DNA of 47,500 nucleotides from Chrysomallon squamiferum. Lineage: Eukaryota > Mollusca > Gastropoda > Neomphalida > Peltospiridae. The stretch is taken from assembly GCA_012295275.1 (NCBI GenBank), contig CM022674.1, positions 745,001 to 792,500 on the forward strand, given 5' to 3'. A program made the position numbers and the translations under genes. Positions within the stretch are counted from its first letter, which is position 1, and each line of letters begins with the position of its first letter. Positions 28,971 to 47,500 of this stretch are shown here, piece after piece. The notes beneath the pieces are model-generated. The model made no database searches. It saw only the letters and a list, made by a program, of their open reading frames with translations, and was not told the DNA's origin.

Positions 28971-30244
28971 TATGATAATATTAAAATGCAGAAACAACAA
29001 ATTGGAATGAGAAACCAAAGCTTAATAAAAGAAACAAAAAACAATAATTACAGTTTTGAATAATACAGGCAAATCATTTTATTTATTAATATATTGTACA
29101 AAATGTATTATAATTTTTTATATAAAATGTTAGTTTTTGTATCTTTGGAATTGAAAATTATTTTTCTTTCTTGTAATTACTCATAGCTATATAAGTATAA
29201 AACACTGTTACTGGTCATTAAAAAATAATGTTTATATTTTCCTTTTTAAGAAATTATATTTTCTTCATAACATTATCTATTTTTAAACATCAGAAGTTTG
29301 GGTTGGCTATAAATTTCTGTTTGTTTTGAATATTACCTCCCTTTAAGGCCTTTCCTGGACTTTTTCCTACTGGTGCATTTTCTTCTAAGCTTTAAGTATT
29401 TGAATTTAAATGTAATCAAATGCATTTTTGCTATATAACACGGTGCTCTGTAGGCCTTATTTATAATTACAACATACTGTCATAAATAAACTTGTTTACT
29501 TCTGATACATTATTAACAAATCAAGAACTGTTTTGTACAATATTTACTTTCATAAATAATATATATGTGTGAGTGTGTGTGTGTATGTTACTACATATAT
29601 TTAAATTTATATAAAAGCATATCCTTTACTGGGTTTTTTATTTTTTTGTTTTAAATTATTTTCAGAAGACAAAATCAATACAGCTATACAACCAGATAGG
29701 AAACTTTTGGCGAATCAAAGGCAACACACAGCTGTCTATAGACTGTTTTCGAAAAGCGCTGTCGATATCACCGGACAACCCCGACGTGCTGCTCAACCTC
29801 GCGCGAGTCCTCTTCAACCTCCATTACTTGGATGATGCCATTTTCCTCACCCGGCGATCGCTGATGATGCAGTCGCCGAGCCAGAACTCGTGGCTCCAGC
29901 ACTTCACGCTGGGCGAGATTTTAAAAGCGTACGGCCACTTCCAGGAGGCCTCGCTGCACTTCAGACACTCGCTGGAGTTGAACCCAGGCTTCCAGCCAGC
30001 TCAGGCGCACCTGAGGGAGATGGAAGGCTCGCCCAGCCCGTCAGTGACTCAGTACACGTTGTTCATTATCTTGTTTCTCGTTCTCGGGGTACTCTTTGGT
30101 GTCATCACGTCTATAGAAGCCAATTTCGACGAAAGCAGCGACATGGTGAAAACTCAGAGACACTTTAACAGGGCTATGGCTATGAGATCTATCAAACTTG
30201 GGATTAACCCCCGACTGATAAGAATGCGCAAGTTGAACTGTTGA
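27223..30244 (+). CDS. short TTC17-like TPR protein with signal peptide and C-terminal transmembrane helix (three exons)
   Basis: Exons are 27223-27503, 28696-28912 and 29666-30244, giving 358 residues. The start ATG has A at -3 and begins a hydrophobic signal peptide of about 23 residues. Residues 34-60 (HWRFDPGEGKVRQ onward) and the block around YDHLRGVAER resemble the N-terminal part of vertebrate TTC17 as I recall it. Three TPR units follow at about 171-204, 205-239 and 240-274; the GNFWRIKGN and LELNPGF stretches match TTC17 closely. A single membrane helix lies at about 296-316, with a 42-residue basic tail. Human TTC17 is about three times longer, is implicated in actin assembly and ciliogenesis, and has many more TPRs. 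This gene therefore looks like a distinct reduced relative, probably in the secretory pathway. Family assignment is good; function is unknown. Confidence 0.85.
27504..28695 (+). other. TTC17-like intron 1
   Basis: AT-rich, 1.2 kb, with a (TAA)n tract at 27822-27884. It ends TTTATTTTAG. No other content is recognised. Confidence 0.75.
27822..27884. repeat. (TAA)n microsatellite
   Basis: Clean TAA trinucleotide tract in intron 1 of the TTC17-like gene. Confidence 0.95.
28696..28912 (+). CDS. TTC17-like exon 2
   Basis: Phase 2 entry completes a Gly codon. The exon encodes the CGRSVNATQYDHLRGVAER region shared with TTC17 and ends CAG before donor GTTTAA, which is weak. The exit phase 0 matches exon 3, and the joined frame continues the TTC17 similarity. 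Confidence 0.8.
28913..29665 (+). other. TTC17-like intron 2
   Basis: AT-rich, 753 bases, with an (ATA)n tract near 28934-28970. It ends ATTATTTTCAG. Nothing else is recognised. Confidence 0.75.
29666..30244 (+). CDS. TTC17-like exon 3: TPRs, membrane helix, stop
   Basis: Opens in phase 0. It carries all three TPR units, the transmembrane helix (TLFIILFLVLGVLFGVITSI) and the C-terminal tail to TGA at 30242. Codon use is markedly richer in G+C than the flanking DNA. Confidence 0.88.
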   Translation, partial: KTKSIQLYNQIGNFWRIKGNTQLSIDCFRKALSISPDNPDVLLNLARVLFNLHYLDDAIFLTRRSLMMQSPSQNSWLQHFTLGEILKAYGHFQEASLHFRHSLELNPGFQPAQAHLREMEGSPSPSVTQYTLFIILFLVLGVLFGVITSIEANFDESSDMVKTQRHFNRAMAMRSIKLGINPRLIRMRKLNC

Positions 30245-30404
30245 ATAGATACACACGTATGTAATCCATATATGTGTGTGTGTGTTAGAATAACGAGATA
30301 CCTTGTTCAGGTACTTGTGCAGTTAGCGTGACACACTGTACAAAATATATTGCAAATTTCACATTGTTACTTTTAAGAGGCATATGATTTAGTATTTAAA
30401 CTGA

Positions 30405-30410
30405 ATTAAA
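30405..30410 (+). terminator. candidate poly(A) signal (ATTAAA) of the TTC17-like gene
   Basis: First signal variant after the stop, about 160 bases downstream. A canonical AATAAA at 31226-31231 is an alternative. No transcript evidence is available. Confidence 0.25.
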
Positions 30411-30441
<31 letters not shown>

Positions 30442-30709
30442 CTTCTAGGGATAAAAATAATAACAGTAAAAGTTAAATAACAAAAACAGTACTATTAATA
30501 GTAATCACTATTAGTTTGTAAACGTTACAGATACACTGTTTTATGTAATCTTCTGTACATCAGTTGTTTCATGAAGAACAATATTTCCAGTTTCTAATTA
30601 GAAATTAGAAAGATGAATAGAAAGTTAAAATGCACTGCTATATAGTTTTTTGTCTCGTGTACTTTTCTAAAAATAATAATAACAGATGAAAACATATTGC
30701 CTATATATA

Positions 30710-30745
<36 letters not shown>

Positions 30746-32364
30746 TATATATGCATATATATATATATATATATATGCAATATCATTTTCGTCTGTTCGT
30801 ACAGTGAAATGATTGAAGTCTGTAACTGATAGCCTGATTTTGATAATGAATATCTAACTGCCAAAATTGTTTTCATAATTTTGTTAAACCTTCCTTGATT
30901 TCACTTTGATAAATTAAAAGCAGGCAGACAGTTTTCCCTTGCTGTTAGTTGCATGAAAGTGCATGCAAGCTGAAATATTCTTTTTATTTTTCTCTATTAT
31001 AGAAATGCTACTTGGGTTATTACATTTATGGTTTATCTACGTAATCTACTAATTTTAGGTCATTTTGTAGTTTCATACTGTCTAATGCTGGCCAGTTCAG
31101 TGCAAAATATTTTGTATTATTATTATTATTATTATTGTTTCTTTCTTTTTTTTTCTTTTTTTTTTCAATTTTAATTTTTTCTTTTTTTATATTAATTTTT
31201 TTATTTACATCATCTTCATTTGGAAAATAAATTTAAAGAAATTCCTATCTTAATGATTTTGACTTGAAAAAGAAAAACCTTTACATCAGGTTTGATACCT
31301 GCCTTTTTATAAATTTCTTTAAATTTTTTAAAAAGACCTGTCTTTATTATATTTTTTCATTTTTTAATATGTTTATATAAACAGCTAAATTTAAATTAGG
31401 AGAAAATGTTATTGTTTTTCTTACTACTTCTACTTACATACACTAATTATAAAACCCTAAGAGAATTTTTAAAACTTAATTTGAAAAAATATAATAATTT
31501 ATAAAAGTCTTAAGAAAGATTTCTAATCATTTGAATTAATTTGTAACATCTGAACCTGAAAATATATATATTTAAATCATTATTATTAATATTGTTGTAA
31601 TTTCATTCTGAGATAATATATTACATGAAAAGTTTTAAAACTATAAAACTAATTACTAAATTAATAATAGCAAAATACCATGACATCTGTTTGCTATTCA
31701 ACATTAATATTTTGCCCTTGTTCTGTCTCCTCAATGAAATATTTGTTTGCAGTGAACTACATTAGCCTAGGACCAGCAAATATGTTTGTATATCCATCTG
31801 TTTGCAAACAAGTTTCATTAAAACTAGACAACATAATCAGTCAAAAAGCAATTACTAATTTGTTATGGAGGGTTTTTTCTGTGTTGCCTTTTTTTCTTTT
31901 CTCTTTTTCTTTGATTAATTGGTATATTAAAACACTCAATTTTGTATCCAGTCTTTAATAAATGATAAATAATAATGTACACAGTGCAAATGAAACAATT
32001 TTATTTTATTTTTTTTATTTTTTTTAACTCTTGAGCAACATAGCAAAACAAATGTTTAAACTGAAGTCAGTATGGTGCAAAAACATTTTTAACAATGTTT
32101 ATAGGATTTGAGATTAATATATTTTCCTGTCCATTTTTTAAATATTTATTATTATTATTATTATTATTTTAAAACTGTATTTCGTATTAATTTTTTCTCG
32201 TTGTTTTGTACCAAAATACATTTTATTTGCCGAAATGATGTCACTTCAAATTCTTCCAGTATTTTCACAATAATTATGTAAGTACCTGTTTACAAAAAAT
32301 GAGACCTTGTTTTTTTTTTTACTTAACTTTTCTTTTTAATTTGTTTTTAAACTGATTTATTTAC

Positions 32365-32420
<56 letters not shown>
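32365..32420. repeat. (TTA)n microsatellite
   Basis: TTA trinucleotide tract. A second, shorter one lies at 32592-32622, and a poly-T stretch at 32805-32845. Confidence 0.9.
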
Positions 32421-32590
32421 TTGGTTAGATAACCCACTGCACTGTTTTGGTGTTGCAGTAGTAGCAGAAGTGATACTATTGTTAAACCTGTTTATATTTG
32501 TAATGGTTTAACAGTTAGATGATTAATGAGAAGTCTCACTTGCTTGTTTAACCTTAGAAAACTGATCAGAGATAGAAATTAAGAAAGTTA

Positions 32591-32624
<34 letters not shown>

Positions 32625-32809
32625 TTTTTATTTTTTGTTACATATCTAAATCTTAGATTCTATTAATAGTTTATTTTTTTATTTTTTTATTTTATTTTTT
32701 TATTTAAACTGAAAATAATAATAATATGGAACTGTTTATAAACCGGTGTTGGTTAATACCTCTATTTTATTTATATTATTATTATTATTACATTTTTTTT
32801 TTTTATTTT

Positions 32810-32849
<40 letters not shown>

Positions 32850-34969
32850 ATTTTACATTTCATAGATTCTAGTCTTCCTGGATAATAACAATAATAATAA
32901 TAATAAAAACAACTGCTTAGAATGCTACTTAAAGGAAAAAAAGTAAAATACTTGTTTTCTTTTGTTGAAATGTCTTTTGTTGTTTGTTCAGTTAATTACA
33001 AGTTTTAATATGAGTGATTGACAAAGCCTGAAAAAAATACATCCATCACTTGTGACAAAAAAAAAAAAAAAAAATTAACCAATTAATTAATTAATTTGAA
33101 AAATAATAGTGTTTTAATAATGATGTCACAGCTCAAATGTGGAACATCATTGTAGTAAATGTTGCACAAAATCAGAGCACAAAAAATAATGCAGTAAAGA
33201 AATATGGTTATTAAATGTCAAATGATAATTGTGAGTGAAAAATGAACAAGCTAATTAAGGCCAGCTGTTGCGATGTTAAAACAAAAGTAATTATAAAAAT
33301 CAGATGATGAAATAATGAGTCTTCCTGACTGATCAGCTCATTTTAATATTAAACAGGTAAGTGTTAATAAAATCGGTTTATCTGTATGTGTGTGTGTGTA
33401 TATGTATATGTATATATAGTTGTACAGGGAGAGAGAGAAAGTTAGGGTTTTGATGAAGGTTATCGGAAGCAAAACCTGTCTGGCCACATGGTTCACTGTT
33501 TTTGATTATAAAACAATTTAACAGACGCTTAAACACAGTAATGGAATTTATCACTTATTATTTGTTATGATGTACCATCAAACTAGCAGATCAGTACGTA
33601 CCCTCACATTTGATTTTAAAAAAAAATTAAAAAAAAAAAATGGCTATTGCTGGAGATATTATTAAAAGTTAGTGATAGCAGTTTGCTTCTTTTAATAAAA
33701 CTTTCTACTTCTTGAACGTATATCGACATTAATTTTCAAATTAGTATCACAAAAGAATTTAAGTAAAATTAAAAATAATTTCCAATATTTTTGTAAATAA
33801 ATAAATATCAATAGTATTACTTCTATGCATTAAAACATTACATCGTTAAGTTTTCACAGATTAGCGGAGAAAGATATAAATAAGCCTTTAAAGACAAATA
33901 TAATTAAACAAGAACCCAGAGTTTTATGTTACAGTTAAATTCTGACTTGAATATTGCTTGTTGAGTTTCGACAAATTTATAACTCTACTCAGCATAGAAA
34001 TATATTCAGAAAAATAACTCGCATCACAGTAGTAAATATAATAATTATAAATTGAGTTTTACTTATTATATAAGTTTCAGTTGTAAAAGTTTTAAAGTTT
34101 GTGATAAGCATTTGTTAATGTCTCTGTTTTGTTTAAACTGCAAGGTTTCTGTGTCACCTTTATGACCTTTGTATTTTAACACTCAAAATGAAATGAGAAT
34201 CGTCACAATAATTGTATTATAGGTTTGTTAATCGATATACTTCCAGTTTTAATAAAATAAATTCTTGCCAGACATGGGGAAATAAAAATACTGAAACAAA
34301 AATATATGCACTGAAATAGTTTAAACTACTCAAAATTCATTTTATTTGAGACCTATTAATAAATTTAGATATATCGGTTAACACCGAATTTTTAAAATAA
34401 CAAAAATAAATTTAAAAAAAGTAAGAAAAGAAAGAAAAACTGAAAGCTTATGTTTTCAGACACACTGTGTTATTAGTCATACTACTTCTGCTGCAAAAAA
34501 AAAAAAAAAAAAAAAAAATGCTACTACTACAACTACAACAACTAAATAATAAACGAACATAAGATTTAAATTCATAATCTAACCTCCATTTCACTGACTG
34601 TTTGGTCGCTAAGTTAATGACGTCATAATTGCACTATGACGTTCTACAGCAACCCACCCAGTGTACGGTCACTGCAAATTTTTAATAACAAATCAGCTAA
34701 AATAAAAAAATAAAAGAAGTATATTTCGGATATTTTTTGTAATACTTCAGACGATGTGTATTTTTTTTTAAGGATAATGGTTCGAAATTGTGACGGAGAA
34801 TAAATGGATTCATTTTTCCATCGCATAATAGATAATACAGTTAATGACGGACAGCTTCGTTATCACTGAAGTTAGAATTTTCGATTCAGTCTGAATATGA
34901 ATTTAATTAATTAATAATTATTTATTTGCTGTTATATTTTGATATGTGTTTGTATGAATGTCTGTAGAG

Positions 34970-34971
<2 letters not shown>

Positions 34972-35008
<37 letters not shown>
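34972..35008. repeat. (GA)n microsatellite
   Basis: GA tract of about 37 bases. Confidence 0.9.
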
Positions 35009-35011
<3 letters not shown>

Positions 35012-35541
35012 TATAGATGCATCCATACTTACATACATGTGTACCACCTACCTAACCTACCTAATGCATGTAAGTATTTTGCTAATACAGTACGTTTAAT
35101 TATCAAGGTTACCAGGTTCAGTATTTTGACTGACTAAGCATCGTGTAAATTACGTTGTATTTGCTGCACTAAACGTCTTTGCTAATTATACCTCTAATAA
35201 CATGCAGCGTGTATCTAAGTATACCGCTATATTAATCCAGTGAGTAATGTTGTGAAATATGAAAGAGTAATTGACGTTTAATTAACATGAAAAACAAGTA
35301 CGCGTGTATTACTGAGGGATCTACGAGTGCGTTCTGCAAACTGGCATCCCCCGCGTCTTCCTGGCGATTTATTATTAATAATGTGAGCTCGATGTTTGTT
35401 CTTTAATTACTTATTAGTATCATTTTTTTTTTTTTTTTTCTTTTGATTATTTCAACTACTACTAATTCAAATACACATAGTTGTTTCATACTACAAAACT
35501 AATACTGCTGTTATCACTACTAACTGTTATTATTATAATTA

Positions 35542-35646
35542 TATACAGTACGTTATTCGCCTTGTTTAGTTTTCCCAAAAAGGCCGTCGTAAATATTTAT
35601 ACACTCCAGTCGCTCCTAGACAAAAGAAAGCGAAATAATTGTTGTA
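35542..35646 (+). mobile_element. dispersed 107-base element, copy B
   Basis: Inverted copy of 25068-25174, about 89% identical by eye. It runs TATACAGTACGT to AATAATTGTTGTA and is followed by GTA/GGT trinucleotide repeats at 35647-35720, the same relative position as the array beside copy A. Probably the end of a retroposon with a microsatellite tail. Confidence 0.6.
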
Positions 35647-35679
35647 GTCGTAGTAATGGTGGTAGTGGTGGTGGCGGTG

Positions 35680-35720
<41 letters not shown>
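35647..35720. repeat. (GTA/GTG)n trinucleotide array, tail of dispersed element B
   Basis: GTC/GTA, then GTG, then clean TAG repeats directly after element B. Confidence 0.85.
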
Positions 35721-35721
<1 letters not shown>

Positions 35722-36359
35722 ATCGAAACCATTTCTTCTTGAAGGTTATATCAGCCACAATTCTGGCACACCTATTTTAAATATTGGATGTCAACCCCTT
35801 TAGTAACACTTTTTTCTATTCAAATATTTCTTTCTATATCACTTTTTAAAACGTTTCCTAATAAACTTTAAGAAACAAGACGAACAACAAAATATTATTT
35901 TACATATATTTATTATTCAAGAGAAAAAGAGGTAACAAGCATGAGTTAATATACACATGAAAATAAAAGAAATCAAAAAATCAAAAAAAGGTGAAAAATA
36001 CAAAATTCTGTTTTGTGAATGATAATTTCTTTAAAAACAATGTTCAGTAATGATGGACGATTCACAAAAAAAAAAAATAAAAATAAAGTAAAAACAAACA
36101 AACAGCAAATTTACATATTAAAATCTAAAAAACGATTTTTCTCTGTTGAAACGTATTATGAAAAGCGCCAGTTTTAGTCTGGACGAATTGACAGTATTGA
36201 AACGATGTCTCTTTATCATAATTTAAAGAAACAAGTCACATTTATAATGTCAGAGATCTCCAGCTAAAACCAGAGACATTCATTGGTATAGGCTACAACT
36301 GCTAAAGAAACAGGAGGTTTTATTGGTTTTATAATTTATGTATACAAACGTACACTAAT

Positions 36360-36724
36360 ATGTTTCATTAACAGTGACGTAGAATCATCTTTCATTAATA
36401 GTGACATAATCACGTTTCATTAATAGTGACGTAAAATCATGTTTCATTAATAGTGACATAATCACGTTCCATTAATAGTGACGTAAAATCGTGTTTCATT
36501 AATACTGACATACAATTATGTTTCACTAATAGTGACATACAGTTATATGTTTCATGAATAGTGACATACAATTATAGTGATATACAATTATATGTTTCAC
36601 TAATAGTGACATACAATTATATGTTTCATGAATAGTGACATACAATAATATGTTTTATTAATAGTGACATATAACACTGTGTTTCATTAAAAAGCTACTT
36701 ACAGTCACGTGTTTCATTAACAGG
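36360..36724 (+). repeat. minisatellite, about 12 units of 25-30 bases
   Basis: The unit is GTTTCATTAATAGTGACATA plus a variable end (ATCAC, CAATTATAT or AAATCAT). Early units read GTGACGTA alternating with GTGACATA. Later units are mostly GTGACATA with an extra TAT. One unit has an internal partial duplication near 36565. The last two units decay. Confidence 0.85.
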
Positions 36725-37074
36725 GTTTAACACTCACGACTCTGTAACTGTCCAAATCTTTACAACCTCAAAATCTGAAGTGGCTTGTTTCCTGTATTAC
36801 GGAGATTAATTCTGTATCAACACCTGCCTAATAGGCCTTTTAAAGTTTCCCAAAACTCAATTCTTTAGCGGTGTCCTTAGCCCGTTTTCGTTGAATTTGT
36901 AAAGCAGAGCTCAGTTAATGCTGTTCTTGTAAATATTCAGTGTCATTGTATTAATAGGACTGCATGAGAAATTTACTGAAGTACCCTGTGATTGCATGAA
37001 CCAAGTAATTAAACTAGCTTCAATACTGTTTAGTTTTACCGTATCATGCATGAGAAGGATGGAATTACATTTTA

Positions 37075-37079
37075 ATAAA

Positions 37080-37144
<65 letters not shown>

Positions 37145-37165
37145 TAATAATAATAATAATAAAAA

Positions 37166-37218
<53 letters not shown>

Positions 37219-37219
37219 G
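37075..37219. repeat. (AAT)n microsatellite
   Basis: About 145 bases of AAT repeats with two small interruptions (ACAAT, AAAAAAT). Confidence 0.95.
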
Positions 37220-39151
37220 TAAAATAATGTTACTAACTAACTAAATAAATGAAGAAACAAATGGGGACTGAGATAACCAGACCGCCTATTCAAGACACTA
37301 TTACTTCCTGCAGTGTAGACGATTATCTGGTTTCAGAAAGAGAGGTGTGTGTTTTGCATCTTCTGCGTTATCACCGGGAGGTATGTGGCACTGACTCCTT
37401 GCATTTTAGATTAATATCAGACCTGGCAGTTTAACAGCTGTCTGTGTACACGTGTAAAGCAAGTCGTTATCATCATCATCACCATCAACATTATCATTAT
37501 CATCATCGTCGTGGTCATAATCATCATCATCATTAATATCGTCAACATGTATTGTCGTTAGCATTGCCATTATCATTATCGCTGCAACCCATCATGTAAA
37601 GAATTGTTGAGACCATCAAGAAGCTCTATAATCATTATGTTCATCTCCCTCTTGTTATAATACTAATCATCATTAGCATTGCCATCATCTCCTTTATCTT
37701 CTTCGTCGACTACGTTTACAAACAGTCGTAAATTATTTTCTGAAGCAGTAAAATAACTCACAGTGTCCGTCATCGTAATGTTTCTTTGACCACGGGTCCG
37801 TTTCGAAACTCGAACAAAAACATCACGGGTAACAAATCTTCTGTCTGACTTCTCCTCTTCTGATTGATCGCCCACATTTTCCACACAGCGCTCATCATAA
37901 CGATCCGAGACAAACACGTCTCAAACTGTAACAGATGAAACTGTTTTTTTTTTTCCATGCCTGTGTAAAAATTCCCAGGTTGCTAGTTCTGGCAAAAGAT
38001 GAAGGCAATGCACCAGAATTACATACATGATATCAATAGGTTCTTCAGTTGTTTTTTTTTTTTTTTTTTTTTTTTTCTTTCTTTATCCAAAAAAAAAAAA
38101 AAGAATAATTTCAAACCCAAGACAAAAATGATTGCCTTGAACTGTATTATATAATTCTCTTGTGAATTGTTACCTTTAAATTCGGTTAAGATCGTTATTT
38201 TCTGTGCTCTTGGTTTATATCCAGTGTAATCTTCAAAACTTGCCTACAACATGGCGGATAGGTTTAATAACAGATTGTAACTTAGAGAAATAGTTTGATT
38301 TTATTTGTTATTGTTGGTGATGGCGATATTGTTATTATTGTTTATTACTATTCTTGTTTTTATTGTTATTATTATTATTATTGTTACTGTTGTTATTGTA
38401 ATTACTATTGGTATTGGATTGTTGTTGATGTGATTGTTTGTTCTCATTGTCGTTTTTAATGTTATTTTTGTTGTTGTTGTTGGATTGTTGTTGATATGAT
38501 TTTGTTTACTTTGTTGTCATTAACTTATAAACTTCAAATGGAAATCAAAAAGGTGGTGTTTTCGTTAAATAATATTTTTACACAAATAACAGATCTCGAA
38601 TAATATAATAAAAACAATACTTCAAGTGAATGGTTTGAGATTTAAACACTAAGATAATTCAGTAAAAATTTAATAATCAAAACTGTTCAACTAACAGCAT
38701 AAACAAACGTGTGTGTCGTTTAGATCATGAAAAAAAAAAACCACTTCCATTCAGAAAATTCAAGTAGAAATCATGTAACACATTTTCGCATCAAAATATC
38801 TGCGTACGAAAAGAAATTTTTCAGATTTCTATACTTTTAATTAAGCATCGTAAATACATTAATTCTTAGACATAACTAACCCACAAGGCGCTTCCAATCA
38901 GAAATCATCACTTTCTTGCAACAAGTCTTTAAATTTTAAAGAATTGAATTTATAAATTAATTCACCAACGTAGTTAATATTTAAAATTTATGATATTAGT
39001 ATCTATGTATGGATAACTAATTATTAACATTAGATTCTGGTATATAGATAAATAATTGTTGATGTTATGTGTTCATCTACCGATAACATTATAAAGAATT
39101 ATAGCGGGGAAAGAGGAATGTGTAAGTGTTGAAATAGATACAGCTTTATAT

Positions 39152-39256
<105 letters not shown>

Positions 39257-39583
39257 CACTGCGCCATCTGATTAAAATTCAAAGTTTAGCCGTTCTTCAG
39301 ACGAATATTATCGATATATTTTTGTCTTCAACGAAATTAAAGTTGAATTTAAAAAAAAAAAAAAAAAAAAGTTAAATTGCCAAAAAAAAAAAACGTAAAG
39401 AAAAGAACCAGCGCACTGGCAAGCCTCTTTATGGCCTAGACGGACTGCAGAAATGTACACCAGTAAATATTTCATATAATTAAAACTGTGTGATGTCATA
39501 GGCGCCGTACAGTGACCGCCTGAACTGCCCAGTGAACAGCGCTGTCCCTGATTTCAAAAACAGTAAAAAAAATGTCCAGATAT

Positions 39584-45923
<6,340 letters not shown>

Positions 45924-46107
45924 CTGGAAAAAACAAAATCAAAATCAAAACGAATTCACTGAGAGAAAAATGAAAAATGAGAGTAAAGTGAAGAGATAAA
46001 AAAAAATTAAGAAAAGAATTTTCAAAAATAAAGAAACTGAAAATTAAGTTAATTCAGTAATCATTTCTTTTGTATGTTTAGCAAGCAGTCTTTTGTTTAA
46101 TTTATTA

Positions 46108-46195
46108 CTCTCTCTCTCTCTTTCTCTCTCGCTCTCTATCTCATTCTCTTTCTCTCGCTCTCTCTATCTCATTCTCTCTTTCTCTCTCTCTCGCT

Positions 46196-46289
<94 letters not shown>

Positions 46290-46345
46290 CTCGCTCTCTC
46301 TGTATCTCTCTCTCTGTGTCACTCTCTCTTTCTCTCACTGTTGAT
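46108..46345. repeat. (CT)n microsatellite with TCTTT/CGCT interruptions
   Basis: About 240 bases of CT-rich simple repeat; the centre, 46200-46286, is pure. Confidence 0.95.
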
Positions 46346-47012
46346 GTCTCCCTCTCTGATTGTAGATCTTCCTGACACTGAGTCTATCTTTCAGTCTGGC
46401 TGTTTCTTTACACACAAACGCACATAAATACATGCATGCATGATTACATATGTATATACATACATGCACCTGTCTCTTAATTTCTATCTTGCTCTGTCGT
46501 TTCAAATAATGTTTCTTTGTTTTGTTTGTTATTTTTGTTCTTGTTGTTGAAAGCAATAACGAAACAAATGCTATATTCTTGTAACAAATATACTGATAAA
46601 CTGACCTTATTCGCTTCAAGTATCATCCATAATATATTAAAAGCACATTCAAACTATACCACATCTTTACCATCAAACAGTTCTTATTTAATTTTATAGA
46701 ACTAAACTGCGATATTGAGTTTAATCTTTTCGTACTAAAATAATTTCAAAGGACTTTTTAATCACAATTTTCGGGAGGTATTTTTGCCTTTAGTTTTAAA
46801 TGAAGTAAGAACATAATTTTCGTTTTATAATTACTGCTTCGTATATAAAGAGCTGTATATTAAGGTAAATATCTGTGATATCTGATAATGTTTCTGTGAT
46901 GATTAAATAGTGAAATCTACGATTGATCTTTCTTTTCTCTTTTATTTTTAATATATATTGAGAAATAGATTGCTAATGATGATACGAAAATGAAAATATA
47001 AAAGAAAGTAAG

Positions 47013-47119
<107 letters not shown>

Positions 47120-47500
47120 CAAACTTTTCAATAACAGCACTGGAATGATTATATTTGCACCTTTAAAAAATATAATAAATAAATCAATTAATGACTTCTT
47201 ATTAATGAATTAAAAATATTGAGATAATATTGTAATTCATTCATTCATTCATTCATTTATAAAAATAGAAATAGCGACAAAACGGATGTTATAAGGTTAG
47301 ACGTCTAGAACAAATAATAATAATTATCCAGTTTTTCAGTAGTTAAAGCAAGAATCGAGTCTCGACTTCCCTCAACCGTTTAACCCAGCCACTGTGTAAA
47401 CACGCTGCCATTTTCAGTCACCTTTTCCGAAATACCAGCAGCGAAATTACATTAATTAAGCCATTTTCGCTAGCTGCAAAAACAAAAGATAATTTTGATT

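Noticed and set aside
31680-31958. 92-codon plus-strand open frame after the TTC17-like gene
   Set aside because: AT-rich codons, no domain and no promoter or splice support; probably 3' UTR or intergenic.
36360-36724. CRISPR-like regular repeats
   Set aside because: Units are contiguous and diverge gradually with no unique spacers, and the DNA is animal.

Overview
This is eukaryotic nuclear DNA from an animal, most likely a mollusc or another lophotrochozoan. It is AT-rich and intron-rich, with long introns and many microsatellites: (GA/CT)n, (TAA/TTA)n, (TA)n, (CA/GT)n and (TAC)n. The three genes have invertebrate/metazoan character: a secreted chitin-binding mucin-like protein, a TTC17-related TPR protein and a TMEM26 family membrane protein. 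Copies of a GGGAAATAACTCC / AGTTATCTCCCTT-type motif, which I recall as common in molluscan intergenic DNA, add weak support. The species cannot be determined. No prokaryotic operons, CRISPR arrays or viral genes were seen.

Layout. 1-5036: intergenic, with microsatellites, a tRNA-derived SINE remnant (671-745) and a GC-rich hairpin (800-855). 5037-23100 (+): a four-exon gene with a consensus TATA box and initiator. Exon 1 encodes half of a signal peptide and is followed by a 12.2 kb intron. Exon 2 holds one complete chitin-binding type-2 domain (ChtBD2). Exons 3 and 4 share a second one, and exon 4 (3.1 kb) encodes a Thr/Ser/Glu-rich tail with more than 30 N-glycosylation sequons. The tail is broken by four single-base frame changes, which look more like indel errors or recent mutations than biology. 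23101-27222: intergenic, with one copy of a dispersed element with a trinucleotide tail and a possible relic exon on the minus strand. 27223-30244 (+): a three-exon gene for a 358-residue short TTC17-like protein with a signal peptide, three TPRs and a C-terminal transmembrane helix. 30245-39583: intergenic, with a second, inverted copy of the dispersed element, a 25-30 bp minisatellite and long (AAT)n tracts. 39584-45923 (-): the last three coding exons of a TMEM26-like gene. Its first exon or exons lie beyond the right edge or were not recognised. 45924-47500: microsatellite-rich DNA, probably upstream intron of that gene.

The three genes do not form an evident pathway; they look like ordinary neighbours in an animal genome. 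Splice sites were placed by eye from GT/AG consensus, reading-frame phase and, for two genes, similarity to human TTC17 and TMEM26 recalled from memory. The most interesting items are the glycosylated chitin-binding protein, the reduced membrane-anchored TTC17 relative, the dispersed 107 bp element and several minisatellites, one of which abuts a splice acceptor.
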